Source of the DNA: an uncultured Alphaproteobacteria bacterium
Lineage (GTDB): Bacteria > Pseudomonadota > Alphaproteobacteria > RF32 > CAG-239
Direction of reading: 5' to 3'
Length of the DNA: 64,000 bases
NCBI GenBank assembly: GCA_944391505.1
Contig: CALXTV010000004.1
Coordinates: 17,128-81,127, forward strand
The translations under genes were made by a program, and so were the position numbers. Shown here piece by piece: positions 16,580 to 25,395 of the stretch (position 1 is the stretch's first letter; every line of letters begins with the position of its first letter). The notes under the pieces are model-generated. The model worked only from the letters and a program-made list of their open reading frames with translations. It made no database searches and was not told where the DNA came from.

Positions 16580-16777
16580 CAAGATACCGTTAACTTTGAT
16601 TTGATACATAGCATTTCCTTTCATAAATAGTTGTTTTACTCATTAACTATTTAAATCATGCCGTGTATTTTCTTTATTGGGAGCCCCTTATTTTCTACTT
16701 TCTGGTAACATTTTGCTACGATTTATATAAGAAGCATAGAGTTATAATTTTAATTAGCCTATTGTGATTTGGCAAAA

Positions 16778-18331
16778 CTAGTGTTGTTTGTCAGACAAAT
16801 ATGAAAATATTTGAGTCGTAGAAAGTTTTGTACCTCTAGATTGAGCTCTTGAAATTGAAGGGTTTTGTTGCAAGTTGTTTCCATTTCTTAATGCCATAAT
16901 TAAATCTTTTGTATCAGCTGTTAGTTGTTTCTTTGCCGCTTTAATATGTTGTTTTAAACGGTTATAGCGTGAGATAACCATTGCCCTACGTTGAGGATTT
17001 AAACGCCAATTCTGTCTTTGCGGTTGCTGTAATGATGCTTGAGGCTTCAAGCTAGAAGTCATCTTGTAATATATATTTTTAACAGCTTTCTTAAATAATT
17101 GAACAGGAAAATCAATTGTTTGTTTTATGAGGTTTAAGGCTCTATTCGTTTTGGAGATTTTTTTCAAAGAAGGTATAGCATGCGATTGCGAATTACGTCC
17201 TTGTTGATTTCCCGTCACAAAATTCTTTTTCTGAGATGACAACATATGTTCTTGGCTTTTCTGTCGTGCAGAAGGTCCTGAAGACAAAGTTTTGGGTGTA
17301 TTTTGACTTTTAGCAAACATATCATCTAGAGCGCTAAAAACAAGATCTTGTCCTCGTAAACGTTGGTTGTTTTGATTATTTTGGTGATTTTGTTTTTGAA
17401 ATTCCTGAAAAGTATCAAGAAGGTTTGTGTAATTTTGAAATTGTCCAAGGCTAATAGGGTTCTGTGGATTTTTGGATATGTTTTTATCAACAGTTTGTTT
17501 GAAATGTTGAGCTAATTTGGCATTGATTTTGTTGAGTTGTTGGTATAATTGATCACATTGTTGTAAGTCAACTTCTTTTGCTGTTACAATTCCATCAGCA
17601 ACCAGTTTTCCATCCAAATCATTAATACGCGAAGGTTTATCTCTACGAATATATGGAGCAGCAATTTTTTTCAATTCCTCTATTTCTTCAGGCGTTTGAG
17701 TGCGAGGACAATAAATAACTATGGAATCATTACGGTCATACCAGTTTGCTGGACGACAAGTCTTGTAATGCATGCCATGTTTTGTTGCAAATTCATCGAG
17801 CTTTTGAATAAACTCTTTATCAGGAATGGCATTAATAGCATAGCGATGGTCTATTTTGCCTTTGATAAAATTAATCGGAGTACGATAAATCCAACCACTG
17901 GTGGGTTCATTAATAATATTAATAGAATTACTATTTTGTTGCAAACAATTTGCAAAACCAGCTCCTTTTGCGGTAAATTGTCCATTTCTACCATTCTCAG
18001 TATACATTCCATATGCAGTACGATCATAGTTTGCATATTTTTTAGCTTCATAGAGGCACTTTATTGCAGAATTTAACGCACCAAAATCTTCCATTGAGGA
18101 ATAATCTGGAGGATTTTTTTTTAGTTGCATAATTTTAGTTTTAATATATTCATCATCAATAATACGCCCCTTTCGAGTTGTGTTAACCAAAAGGCGAGCA
18201 CCTCCTAGTAAAGAGATTTTATCAAAGAAAATTTCTTCATCAGAACGATTAAAATTAGCACTTTTGGCCATTTCATCATAAGCGGATAAAAGTTTTTTTT
18301 CTTCAGAAGACAAATTCTCAAATAAATTCAT
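16778..18331 (-). CDS. Q/N-rich hypothetical protein, possible effector
   Basis: A 517-aa protein with ATG at 18331 (AGAGAG upstream; the frame opens further at 18355). The N-terminal half is ordered: a helical stretch (residues 1-100), a glycine-rich turn, then an alpha/beta stretch (HRYAINAIPDKEFIQKLDEF ... DSIVIYCPRTQTPEE) reminiscent of small domains in secreted bacterial proteins, though I cannot name it. Residues about 240-400 are rich in Gln/Asn (NHQNNQNNQR), and the C-terminal 120 residues are very basic with helical repeats. No signal peptide or membrane segment. Its company (Fic, recombinase remnant) suggests mobile cargo. Confidence 0.65.
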   Translation of the reverse strand: MNLFENLSSEEKKLLSAYDEMAKSANFNRSDEEIFFDKISLLGGARLLVNTTRKGRIIDDEYIKTKIMQLKKNPPDYSSMEDFGALNSAIKCLYEAKKYANYDRTAYGMYTENGRNGQFTAKGAGFANCLQQNSNSINIINEPTSGWIYRTPINFIKGKIDHRYAINAIPDKEFIQKLDEFATKHGMHYKTCRPANWYDRNDSIVIYCPRTQTPEEIEELKKIAAPYIRRDKPSRINDLDGKLVADGIVTAKEVDLQQCDQLYQQLNKINAKLAQHFKQTVDKNISKNPQNPISLGQFQNYTNLLDTFQEFQKQNHQNNQNNQRLRGQDLVFSALDDMFAKSQNTPKTLSSGPSARQKSQEHMLSSQKKNFVTGNQQGRNSQSHAIPSLKKISKTNRALNLIKQTIDFPVQLFKKAVKNIYYKMTSSLKPQASLQQPQRQNWRLNPQRRAMVISRYNRLKQHIKAAKKQLTADTKDLIMALRNGNNLQQNPSISRAQSRGTKLSTTQIFSYLSDKQH

Positions 18332-18552
18332 AATTAATCTCTCTAGCCAATACAATTAACCAATATAAATTATTATAACATAGTAATCAAAAAAATCAAT
18401 GGAATAAGAGAAAGGTACAATCTACGTATTGGTCAGGTTGTTTATATTCTTTACAAGATAGGATGAAGTTATATTTCAAATCTAAAGAAAAATAGATTCA
18501 ACACATTCCATTCCTGTTTTACATATTTATTCAATCCCGACATATAATTATT

Positions 18553-18738
18553 ATGACTGATACGTTTAATGAAATAAAAGAAGAATTAAAGATTTATTAT
18601 CCCGCTTTTACGGATGATGAATTAACTGAAATGACTAACAAATTAATCCGTTTTTTCTATTTAGGAGTAAAGGCTGTTTATCATGCAAAGCAATCTGAAA
18701 AAACATTAACGGACATCAACGACACTAAATCAATTTGA
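18553..18738 (+). CDS. Small acidic hypothetical protein
   Basis: A 61-aa ORF with protein-like composition: two predicted helices (FNEIKEELKIYYPAFTDDEL and ELTEMTNKLIRFFYLGVKAVY) and a polar tail. It is followed 9 nt later by a clear terminator, which supports it as a transcribed gene. Similar small proteins are found beside integrases in mobile elements, but I cannot name a family. No strong Shine-Dalgarno. Confidence 0.55.
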   Translation: MTDTFNEIKEELKIYYPAFTDDELTEMTNKLIRFFYLGVKAVYHAKQSEKTLTDINDTKSI

Positions 18739-18746
18739 ATATTCCC

Positions 18747-18780
18747 AACCTCTGTAAATTTTAGCAGAGGTTATTTTTTT
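18747..18780 (+). terminator. Terminator after the 61-aa ORF
   Basis: AACCTCTG (18747-18754), 10-nt loop, CAGAGGTT (18765-18772), then ATTTTTTT. Confidence 0.85.
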
Positions 18781-18960
18781 AACTTAGTGACGTTAACGAC
18801 AATAACTTTTTATAACCTCGTTCCAATTGAGAATTAGGTTAACATTTTGAAATATCAGTAATTTGTTAGTAAAAAAATTGCAAAAAACTGAAAATAACTG
18901 CGTACTTTCCCAAAATAACACGACATAATAAATGTAATGTAAAAACAAAGGAGTAATATC

Positions 18961-19619
18961 ATGTCTAAAAGAAATAAATATCAAAATATTGCAGATGAAG
19001 AATGTAAACAAGCCGTTATATTTGCTCGAGTTTCATCGGAAGAACAAAAGAAAGGTGCTTCCATTGATGCACAACTTAAAACGGTTATTGATTATTGTAA
19101 CAATCACAAATTTAAGATTCTAGATAAATTCTCTATTGTTGAAAGTTCAACGCGAGGTGGGCGCTTAAAATTTTATGAAATGCTTGAGTTTGTAAAATCT
19201 CAAAAACACAAAACCGCTATTGTTGTAAATTGTGTCGATAGATTGCAAAGAGGATATAAGGAATGTGTTGAATTAGACGATTTGCGTAAACAAGGCAGGA
19301 TTGAGATACATTTTTATAAAGAAGGTTTCTATTTGCATAGAGATAGCAATTCATCTGATATTTTACGTTGGGATATGGGAATTTTATCCGCTAAGATGTA
19401 TGTGGGTGCTTTAAGAGACAATGTTTTACGCAGTCAGGAATATATAATGAATTAAAAACTGAAATTGAAATGGAAAAAGAAAAACTACAAAAAGATATGG
19501 ATAGATACCTTGAGATTGATGCTGAAACTGATGAAATACTAGCAAATATCGCGGAAATAGCTGCAAATGTAGGAAAATTCTTAAAAAGTCCGATAATTCC
19601 TTCAAAATCATCATTATAA
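18961..19619 (+). pseudogene. Serine recombinase with internal deletion
   Basis: The first 164 codons (18961-19455) encode an intact resolvase catalytic domain: FARVSSEEQ with the nucleophile Ser25, STRGGRLKF, and NCVDRLQRGY (DRLxR motif). The frame then stops. In another frame from about 19433 to TAA 19617-19619 lies the tail of such a protein: (YNELKTEIEMEKEKLQ ... AANVGKFLK), a coiled-coil C-terminus. The large recombinase and zinc-ribbon regions between are missing, so an internal deletion fused the two ends out of frame. It adjoins tRNA-Thr and marks the edge of the AT-rich island. The good AAAGGAG site before ATG 18961 remains. Confidence 0.8.
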
Positions 19620-19662
19620 AAACTTCAAAAATCGGACTCTCTGAAAGGCTTGGAAAACATAC

Positions 19663-19685
19663 AAAAAAAGCACCTTTAACGGTGC
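19663..19685 (-). terminator. Terminator of tRNA-Thr
   Basis: On the minus strand: GCACC - GTTAAA - GGTGC followed by seven T, starting a short distance after the tRNA 3' end. Confidence 0.8.
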
Positions 19686-19696
19686 GTTCTTAAAAA

Positions 19697-19771
19697 TGGT
19701 GCCGCTGGCAAGAATCGGACTTGCGACCCCGTCATTACCAATGACGTGCTCTACCACTGAGCTACAGCGGC
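19697..19771 (-). tRNA. tRNA-Thr (GGT)
   Basis: A 75-nt cloverleaf including encoded CCA. Acceptor GCCGCTG/CAGCGGC, D-arm GCTC AGTGGTA GAGC, anticodon stem CGTCA/TGACG with loop TTGGTAA (anticodon GGT), T-arm GCAAG/CTTGC. Reads threonine ACC/ACU. A decayed serine recombinase lies just beyond its 3' end. Confidence 0.95.
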
Positions 19772-19931
19772 GACAACTGAAAGAAAACATACAGAGTATA
19801 AAAATAAAAATCAAGCATATTTTTTCATTATTTATAATTTTTTTTATACATTCTTTCCAAAGCATAAATTTTAGTGCAAAAATAAAAAAACGGATTATGA
19901 TTAAAAACATATTCACAAAAAGGGTAAGCAT

Positions 19932-20651
19932 ATGAAATACACGACATCTGTTCTTAAAGAAAAAATTTTTTCCTGGATTGCCGAACCACAGGGAAAAGTT
20001 CGTCTCATTTGTCTGCTTTTTTCTGTTTTATTGGGTTTTGCGGCAATCCTGATGATTATTGCTTCGGTTGCTTCTGGTTCTGTTTGCGGGCTGATAGCTT
20101 CCCTTGTGGCGGCACCGTTGCTGGTTTTGCTGCCGTTTTATTTTTATCATTTTTTCCGCACAATGCTGCAGGGTGTGGCAGACAAAAAAGCCCGCCGCCG
20201 TGAGCGCGCACGTCAGGCCGAAGAGTATGACAATCTGCCGTTTCGGAGGACATTCCGCGGTATGGCTTTTTATCTGACAGGCTTTATTTTGGCTGTAACC
20301 ATGTTGATGGGTGCGCTTAGCAAAAGTTACGACATCTTTTTTGAACTGGCGCTCATTGCGCCGATGATGTATCTGATGTATCGCGGCTATCGCTGGATTT
20401 TTGTTTTTGCCGCTTTATGGTGGACTTTCGAAAAAGGACTCCAGTTGTATGTTGCGCCGAACGGTACGTCGGTTGCAAGCATTTTTGTTTGGTGGGCTGT
20501 CGTGACATATGTCTATTTTCAGGCCGCTAAAGTCGAAACTGCCCGTGCCAAATTGCCGGGAGTTCCCCGGAAACCGTGGCTGAAAGATTTCGGTTTGTCG
20601 TTGGGCGCATTCGTTTTGCTGTCGGCTTTGCTCTATGGACTGATTTATTAA
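19932..20651 (+). CDS. Hypothetical multi-pass membrane protein
   Basis: A 239-aa protein with about six to seven membrane segments: two near residues 23-75, then a basic cytosolic loop rich in Arg/Lys (KKARRRERARQAEE, about residues 83-98), then further hydrophobic stretches at about 110-130, 135-172, 180-197 and 216-238. AAAGGG precedes ATG 19932 at good spacing. I do not recognise a family. It is followed 84 nt later by a META-domain lipoprotein; the two may be envelope-related but nothing links them directly. Confidence 0.7.
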   Translation: MKYTTSVLKEKIFSWIAEPQGKVRLICLLFSVLLGFAAILMIIASVASGSVCGLIASLVAAPLLVLLPFYFYHFFRTMLQGVADKKARRRERARQAEEYDNLPFRRTFRGMAFYLTGFILAVTMLMGALSKSYDIFFELALIAPMMYLMYRGYRWIFVFAALWWTFEKGLQLYVAPNGTSVASIFVWWAVVTYVYFQAAKVETARAKLPGVPRKPWLKDFGLSLGAFVLLSALLYGLIY

Positions 20652-20735
20652 TTATGCAAGACGTCATTTTTTGCTGGTATTTTTTAATTTAAACGTTATC
20701 TTACTCCTGCAAAGTTAACAAAGGGGAGAAGATAA

Positions 20736-21137
20736 ATGAAAAAAATTGTGTATGTGTTGTCTTTACTGTTTGCTATCTCTGCCTGTGGTGGAGATAACAC
20801 AACTTTTGAAAACAATGCTTATCAACTGCGCAATGCCAAAAACGGTGCCGAAATTACACTTGGTTTTGACGGCAAAGATAAACGTTTCTTTGGCCGCTCG
20901 GCAATTAACCGCTATTTCGGCACATATAAAACCGAAGGGAACAAGCTGACCTTTGGCCGTGCCGGAACAACCATGATGGCAGGTCCGGAACATTTGATGG
21001 TTGCCGAACGCGAATATATGCAGTTTCTGCCGCAGGTCGCGACCTATCGTTTGGACGGCAATAGCCTGATTCTGAGTAAGGCCAACGGCGAAAGTATTGT
21101 CTTTGAACGGACGGGAAAAGCTTCGTCGCTTGAATAA
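20736..21137 (+). CDS. META-domain lipoprotein (HslJ-like)
   Basis: A 133-aa lipoprotein: signal peptide with lipobox ISAC (Cys17), then a META/DUF306 domain. The repeated strand pattern is visible: ITLGFDG, RFFGRSAINRYFGTYK, NKLTFGRAGTTMMAGPEH and the final SLIL ... IVFER. Domains of this type occur in outer-membrane or periplasmic proteins such as HslJ, with poorly defined roles in stress resistance. A strong Shine-Dalgarno (GGGGAGAAG) precedes ATG 20736, and a terminator follows 18 nt after the stop. Confidence 0.85.
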   Translation: MKKIVYVLSLLFAISACGGDNTTFENNAYQLRNAKNGAEITLGFDGKDKRFFGRSAINRYFGTYKTEGNKLTFGRAGTTMMAGPEHLMVAEREYMQFLPQVATYRLDGNSLILSKANGESIVFERTGKASSLE

Positions 21138-21155
21138 AGATAAAAATTTTTTACC

Positions 21156-21184
21156 AAAAAGCAGGGTATTCTCCCTGCTTTTTT
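21156..21184 (+). terminator. Terminator after the META lipoprotein
   Basis: AAAAAGCAGGG - TATTCT - CCCTGCTTTTTT; six-bp GC core extended by A-T pairs and a T run. Confidence 0.85.
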
Positions 21185-21254
21185 GGTCTTGAAAGTTTCT
21201 CTGATTTGTGATACAAAATGGACAAAATATATTTTTAATTTAATTATATTATAT

Positions 21255-21527
21255 ATGTGTCATGCAACAACCCACAAAAAAATTCTGTTTGGTTTAATAC
21301 GGCAGGATTTTGAATATGTTTTTGACGAAAGGTTGTCAACAATCGGTAAAGCCGTAAACGAAGCCAGAGGAAATGATATGTACATTGGCGTCGTAACCCG
21401 AATTTTGCGTCGGGACGGAAGTATTTTTGACGAGAAAATTCTCATCAAAAATTCCCGGTATGAGGAATATGCCAAAAAAAGGCAGAAGTTCCGAACTTCG
21501 TCGAAATATTCAACAATGAATTTCTGA
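21255..21527 (+). CDS. Hypothetical protein, 90 aa
   Basis: A small ORF of plausible protein character with two predicted helices separated by a strand-rich central part (DMYIGVVTRILRRDGSIFDEK) and a basic C-terminus. The frame opens at a TTG (21183), inside the preceding terminator, so ATG 21255 is a better start; no Shine-Dalgarno is visible. The upstream DNA is very AT-rich. No family recognised. It ends at a shared terminator with trpS. Confidence 0.5.
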   Translation: MCHATTHKKILFGLIRQDFEYVFDERLSTIGKAVNEARGNDMYIGVVTRILRRDGSIFDEKILIKNSRYEEYAKKRQKFRTSSKYSTMNF

Positions 21528-21529
21528 AA

Positions 21530-21560
21530 AAAACTCCGGTGCTTTTAAGCCCGGAGTTTT
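21530..21560. terminator. Bidirectional terminator between the 90-aa ORF and trpS
   Basis: AAACTCCGG ... CCGGAGTTTTT with an 11-nt loop; A/T runs on both sides allow use by the convergent genes. Confidence 0.75.
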
Positions 21561-21564
21561 TGGT

Positions 21565-22599
21565 TTATGCAAATGGCGTCAGCCCCCTGCCGAAAACGGC
21601 ATCTTTAAGACGTTTCAACGTTGCCTGTGCCGTTGGCCGGGCTTTGGCCGCTCCGTCTTGCAGCATGCCTTCAACCTCGCCGAAATGCGCCATATAATAA
21701 TTGTATTTTTCGCGCGCGTCTTTAATTTCGTTGATAACGGCATCAAGCAGCATATTCTTGATATGTCCGTAACCGAGTTTGCCTTGCCGCAGTCCGTCGC
21801 CCATTTCCTGTAGTTGAGCAGGCGTTGCAATGGATTTGTAAATTTCATAAACCAGAATTTCTTCCGGATTTTTGGGTTCTTCCATCGGACGGGAGTCTGT
21901 TTTAATGGAGAAAATTGCTTTTTTTATCACCTTGTCGTCTTCAAAGAGAGGAATGACGTTTCCGTATGACTTACTCATTTTCCGACCATCGATACCCGGA
22001 ACCACGGCGACGTTTTCGTCAATGTAATAGGTTGGCAGATGCAGCAGCGGACAGTTATAATGTGCATTGATGGCACCGGCAATGTCGCGGGCGATTTCCA
22101 CATGTTGAACCTGATCTTTGCCGACCGGCACAATATCTGTATTAAACGCCAGAATGTCGGTTGCCATCAGGGTCGGGTAGGTATAAAGCCCCATATTGAT
22201 GCCGTCGTCGTCGGGTTTGTTTGCTTCGCGGTTCTTGTCAACGGCCGCTTTGTAGGCATGGGCTTTGTTCATAAAGCCTTTGGGGGTGTAGGCATATAAA
22301 ATGGTCGTAATCTCGTGAATTTCCGGAATATCCGACTGCCGATAAAAGACCGATTCTTTCGGATCCAGCCCGCCCGCCAGATAAATGCAGGCAATTTCTT
22401 TCAGCTTCTGACTCAAAACGTCCGGATCTTTTTCGGCGTTGATGGCGTGATAATCAGCAATAAACATATAATGTTTGCCGCCTGCGGCCAAAGCTTCTTT
22501 GCCAAGCCTGATTGCCGGCCTGATGGCGCCGAGATAATTGCCGAGATGCGGCGTTCCGGTCGGTTTGACGCCGGTTAAAATAACTTTTTTCTCAAACAT
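21565..22599 (-). CDS. trpS: Tryptophanyl-tRNA synthetase
   Basis: TrpS charges tRNA-Trp. The 344-aa class I enzyme has the HIGH-type motif PHLGN (residues 17-21), GKDQVQHVEIARDIA and the KMSKS loop (207-211). Length is typical of bacterial TrpS. It is divergent from serS with 102 bp between the starts. The C-terminal helical region (LLDAVINEIKDAREKY) binds the anticodon in this family. Confidence 0.97.
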   Translation of the reverse strand: MFEKKVILTGVKPTGTPHLGNYLGAIRPAIRLGKEALAAGGKHYMFIADYHAINAEKDPDVLSQKLKEIACIYLAGGLDPKESVFYRQSDIPEIHEITTILYAYTPKGFMNKAHAYKAAVDKNREANKPDDDGINMGLYTYPTLMATDILAFNTDIVPVGKDQVQHVEIARDIAGAINAHYNCPLLHLPTYYIDENVAVVPGIDGRKMSKSYGNVIPLFEDDKVIKKAIFSIKTDSRPMEEPKNPEEILVYEIYKSIATPAQLQEMGDGLRQGKLGYGHIKNMLLDAVINEIKDAREKYNYYMAHFGEVEGMLQDGAAKARPTAQATLKRLKDAVFGRGLTPFA

Positions 22600-22701
22600 T
22601 TTGTTTCTTTTCCTTAATTTTTTATTGTATTTATTTACAAAATTGATACTCTACCTGCAAATTTAAATCAATCAAAAACTATAAACTGGGACAGAAGAAA
22701 A

Positions 22702-23991
22702 ATGTTGGATATTAAATATATTGCCGAGCATCCGGATGAGATTAAGGAAGGACTGGCGAAAAAAGGTTATACGAAAGAAACGCTTGATGTCGATGCGTTG
22801 ATTGCTCTGTATAAAGATATTGCAAAATTAAAAACTTCGTCCCAGGCTCTGTCCGAAGAAAAAAACAAGCTCAGCAATTCGATTAAGTCTGCGTCGGCCG
22901 AGGAACGCCCGGCCATAATCGCCAAAAGTAAATCCATCGGCGAGGAGTTGAAGGTTGAACAGGAAAAACTGGCGGTCGAGCAGGCAAAATATGACGATAT
23001 GATGCTGCGCATGCCGAATATGCCCAGCCCGGAAAGCCCGGTCGGCAAAGACGACAGCGAAAACGTCGTGCGCCGCAAAGTCGGTACGCCGCGCAGTTTC
23101 GACTTTACGCCGCGCGATCATGTCGAACTGATGGAACTCAACGATTGGAGCGAATTGGAGCGCATTACCAAAGTCTGCGGTTCCCGTACCTATGCCATTA
23201 AAAACGAACTGGCCAGGCTGGAACTTGCCATCCACCTGATGGTTATTGACAAGCTGGCCGCTAATGGTTTTACGGTCATCAACGTTCCGTCGCTGTCTAA
23301 GGAAAAACCGTTGTACGGACAAGGCTATCTGCCGTTTTCCCGTGACGAAATTTATTATATGCCCGAAGATGATATATATCTTTCCGGCACGGCCGAGCTG
23401 ATTTTGAACTCGCTGCGGGCCGATGAACTGCTGAACGAAAACGAACTGCCGATTCTCTATGCCGGATTTTCGCCCTGCTTCCGCCGCGAGGCCGGTGCTG
23501 CCGGAAAGGATACCCGCGGTCTGACCCGCGTCCATCAATTCATGAAAACCGAACAGTTTGTCATTTGCAAAAACGACATTGCCGAAAGTGAAAAATGGCA
23601 TCAGAAGCTGCTGGCTATCTCCGAGGAAGTTCTGCAGGATTTGGAACTGCCTTACCAGGTGCTGGAAGTTTGCACCGGAGATATGGGAGCACCCAAATAC
23701 CGCCAGTATGATTTGGAAGCCTGGGTGCCGACCCAGAACTGCTATCGCGAAACCCACAGTTGTTCGAATATTACCGATTGGCAGGCACGCCGCACCAACC
23801 TGCGTTATCGCGACAATGCTGACGGCAAAGTCAAATATGCATTCACGCTGAATAACACCGGCATTGCCACGCCGCGCGCGCTGGTTCCGTTCTTGGAAAA
23901 CCATCAGCAGGCTGACGGTACGGTACGGATTCCCGAAAAACTGCAGCCTTATATGGGCGGCAAAAAATTCATCGGCAAAAATGCCCGTTAG
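22702..23991 (+). CDS. serS: Seryl-tRNA synthetase
   Basis: SerS charges tRNA-Ser (and tRNA-Sec where present). The 429-aa protein has the N-terminal long antiparallel coiled coil (about residues 30-105) that holds the tRNA long arm, then the class II core with motif 2 CFRREAGAAGKDTRGLTRVHQF and motif 3 NNTGIATPRALV. The start at 22702 has a GGGACAGAAGA purine stretch upstream. A weak hairpin terminator follows. Confidence 0.97.
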   Translation: MLDIKYIAEHPDEIKEGLAKKGYTKETLDVDALIALYKDIAKLKTSSQALSEEKNKLSNSIKSASAEERPAIIAKSKSIGEELKVEQEKLAVEQAKYDDMMLRMPNMPSPESPVGKDDSENVVRRKVGTPRSFDFTPRDHVELMELNDWSELERITKVCGSRTYAIKNELARLELAIHLMVIDKLAANGFTVINVPSLSKEKPLYGQGYLPFSRDEIYYMPEDDIYLSGTAELILNSLRADELLNENELPILYAGFSPCFRREAGAAGKDTRGLTRVHQFMKTEQFVICKNDIAESEKWHQKLLAISEEVLQDLELPYQVLEVCTGDMGAPKYRQYDLEAWVPTQNCYRETHSCSNITDWQARRTNLRYRDNADGKVKYAFTLNNTGIATPRALVPFLENHQQADGTVRIPEKLQPYMGGKKFIGKNAR

Positions 23992-24001
23992 TAAAAATAA
24001 T

Positions 24002-24023
24002 AAGCCCGGCCTTCTCCGGGCTT
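24002..24023 (+). terminator. Hairpin after serS
   Basis: AAGCCCGG - CCTTCT - CCGGGCTT, perfect 8-bp stem followed by a weak AACTTT tract. Confidence 0.55.
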
Positions 24024-24040
24024 AACTTTCGTCTTAAAAT

Positions 24041-24679
24041 ATGAACAACGCTCTGAAAATCATTGATTTTATGAAAATTGTCGAGCAGCTTTGTCTGGTC
24101 GAGCGCGATAATTTGATGAGTTCCGGCCGTCAGGAAACCGATGCCGACCATATTTTAAAACTATCCTTTCTGGTGCTGATGGTTCACCCGTACCTGAACA
24201 AGCCTGCCGATTGCGCCAAAATGTTGGAGTTGGCACTGGTTCATGATTTGGTTGAAGCGCGTACCGGCGATTATTCTCTCTCGGCGCAGGCGGAATGTCC
24301 CGAACTCAAAGCACGTAAGAAAACCGCCGAAAAAGAGGCAATTCTTTATTATCGTTCGGTTTTGCCGCCGCCCTTGAATGAGCGGGTTTACGGCTTATTT
24401 ATGGAATATGAGGCGCGCGAAACCCGCGAAGCAAAATTGGTCTGGATTCTTGACAAGCTGGAAGCCAATTTGCAGGCCAACCGCTATCATGACGGCGATA
24501 TTCGCTATTGGGCGGACTGTGAAAACGGTGACTGGTATTATCAAAGTGCCGTAACCCAAAAGCCGCAGATAGCGGAACAGGACGAGGAAATCCTGACCGA
24601 ACTTGAGAAAATAATTATCAACATTTCAAAGGAAAATATGGAAAGATGCGGTATCCGAAACTGCGGGCAGACAAGCTGA
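24041..24679 (+). CDS. HD-domain phosphohydrolase (YfbR/HDDC2-like)
   Basis: A 212-aa HD-domain protein: DADHILKLSF, the central HDLVEARTGDY (HD pair) and a later WILDKLEANLQANRYHD give the H...HD...D metal ligands. The pattern matches the YfbR/HDDC2 group, which includes 5'-deoxyribonucleotidases, so a role in dNMP turnover is plausible. No clear Shine-Dalgarno before ATG 24041. Its last 34 nt overlap the HAD phosphatase gene, so the two are co-translated. Confidence 0.85.
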   Translation: MNNALKIIDFMKIVEQLCLVERDNLMSSGRQETDADHILKLSFLVLMVHPYLNKPADCAKMLELALVHDLVEARTGDYSLSAQAECPELKARKKTAEKEAILYYRSVLPPPLNERVYGLFMEYEARETREAKLVWILDKLEANLQANRYHDGDIRYWADCENGDWYYQSAVTQKPQIAEQDEEILTELEKIIINISKENMERCGIRNCGQTS

Positions 24680-25326
24680 AAATCGTCATTTTCGACTGGG
24701 ACAATACCCTGGCCGAAACCAGGACGCCTTTGATTTACGCGGTTAACCGGGTTTTGAAGGAATATGGTTTGCCGGAGTGGAAAGAAGTTAAGAAGCTGCG
24801 CGATAACAACCTGTCGTTTCGTGACAACTTTCCCCGCATTTTCGGGGAAAAAGCCGACGAGGCGTATCGTAAATATGCCGATATTTATCTGGCTAACGTC
24901 GCCGGCCTTATTTCAACTTTTGCCGGCACCCACGAGGTTCTGGACTGGCTGAAAAAACGCGGTATTCTGCTGGCAATTATGAGCAATAAAGACCGTCGTC
25001 TGCTTGAGTTTGAGCTTCCGTTGTTATTTCGCCCGGAGATTTTTGACCGTATTGTCTGTGGTCACGAAGCTCTGCAGGATAAGCCCTATCCGGCACACGC
25101 ACTGTATACGCTTGACGGCTTAATCGAAAAAGACGGCATTTCGCCGGAGACGGTCTGGATTGTCGGCGACAGTCCTCAGGACAGCATCTGTGCCTGTTCG
25201 GTCAATGCCCTGCCGATTCGCATCGGTTCGCCGATATGGGGCGACGAAGAAGAATATGCCGAAAATATTCTGCATTACGATACATTTTCGGATTTTTACC
25301 GTGATTTGCAGGAAATCGGCGCCTGA
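24646..25326 (+). CDS. HAD-family phosphatase (phosphoglycolate phosphatase-like)
   Basis: A 226-aa HAD hydrolase with motif I FDWDNTLAET (nucleophile Asp), motif II IMSNK, motif III Lys in DKPYP and motif IV VGDSPQD. The helical cap between motifs I and II (residues about 30-95) is of the C1 type found in Gph-like enzymes. Phosphoglycolate or another small phosphomonoester could be the substrate; the sequence does not say which. It overlaps the HD gene and sits before the MEMO-AMMECR1 fusion. Confidence 0.85.
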   Translation: MRYPKLRADKLKIVIFDWDNTLAETRTPLIYAVNRVLKEYGLPEWKEVKKLRDNNLSFRDNFPRIFGEKADEAYRKYADIYLANVAGLISTFAGTHEVLDWLKKRGILLAIMSNKDRRLLEFELPLLFRPEIFDRIVCGHEALQDKPYPAHALYTLDGLIEKDGISPETVWIVGDSPQDSICACSVNALPIRIGSPIWGDEEEYAENILHYDTFSDFYRDLQEIGA

Positions 25327-25395
25327 TTAGCAAAATTTTAAGCACCTTTGTTCTAAAATTCCGGCAAAAGATTTATCTGTTTGAGGACGCCGGTC

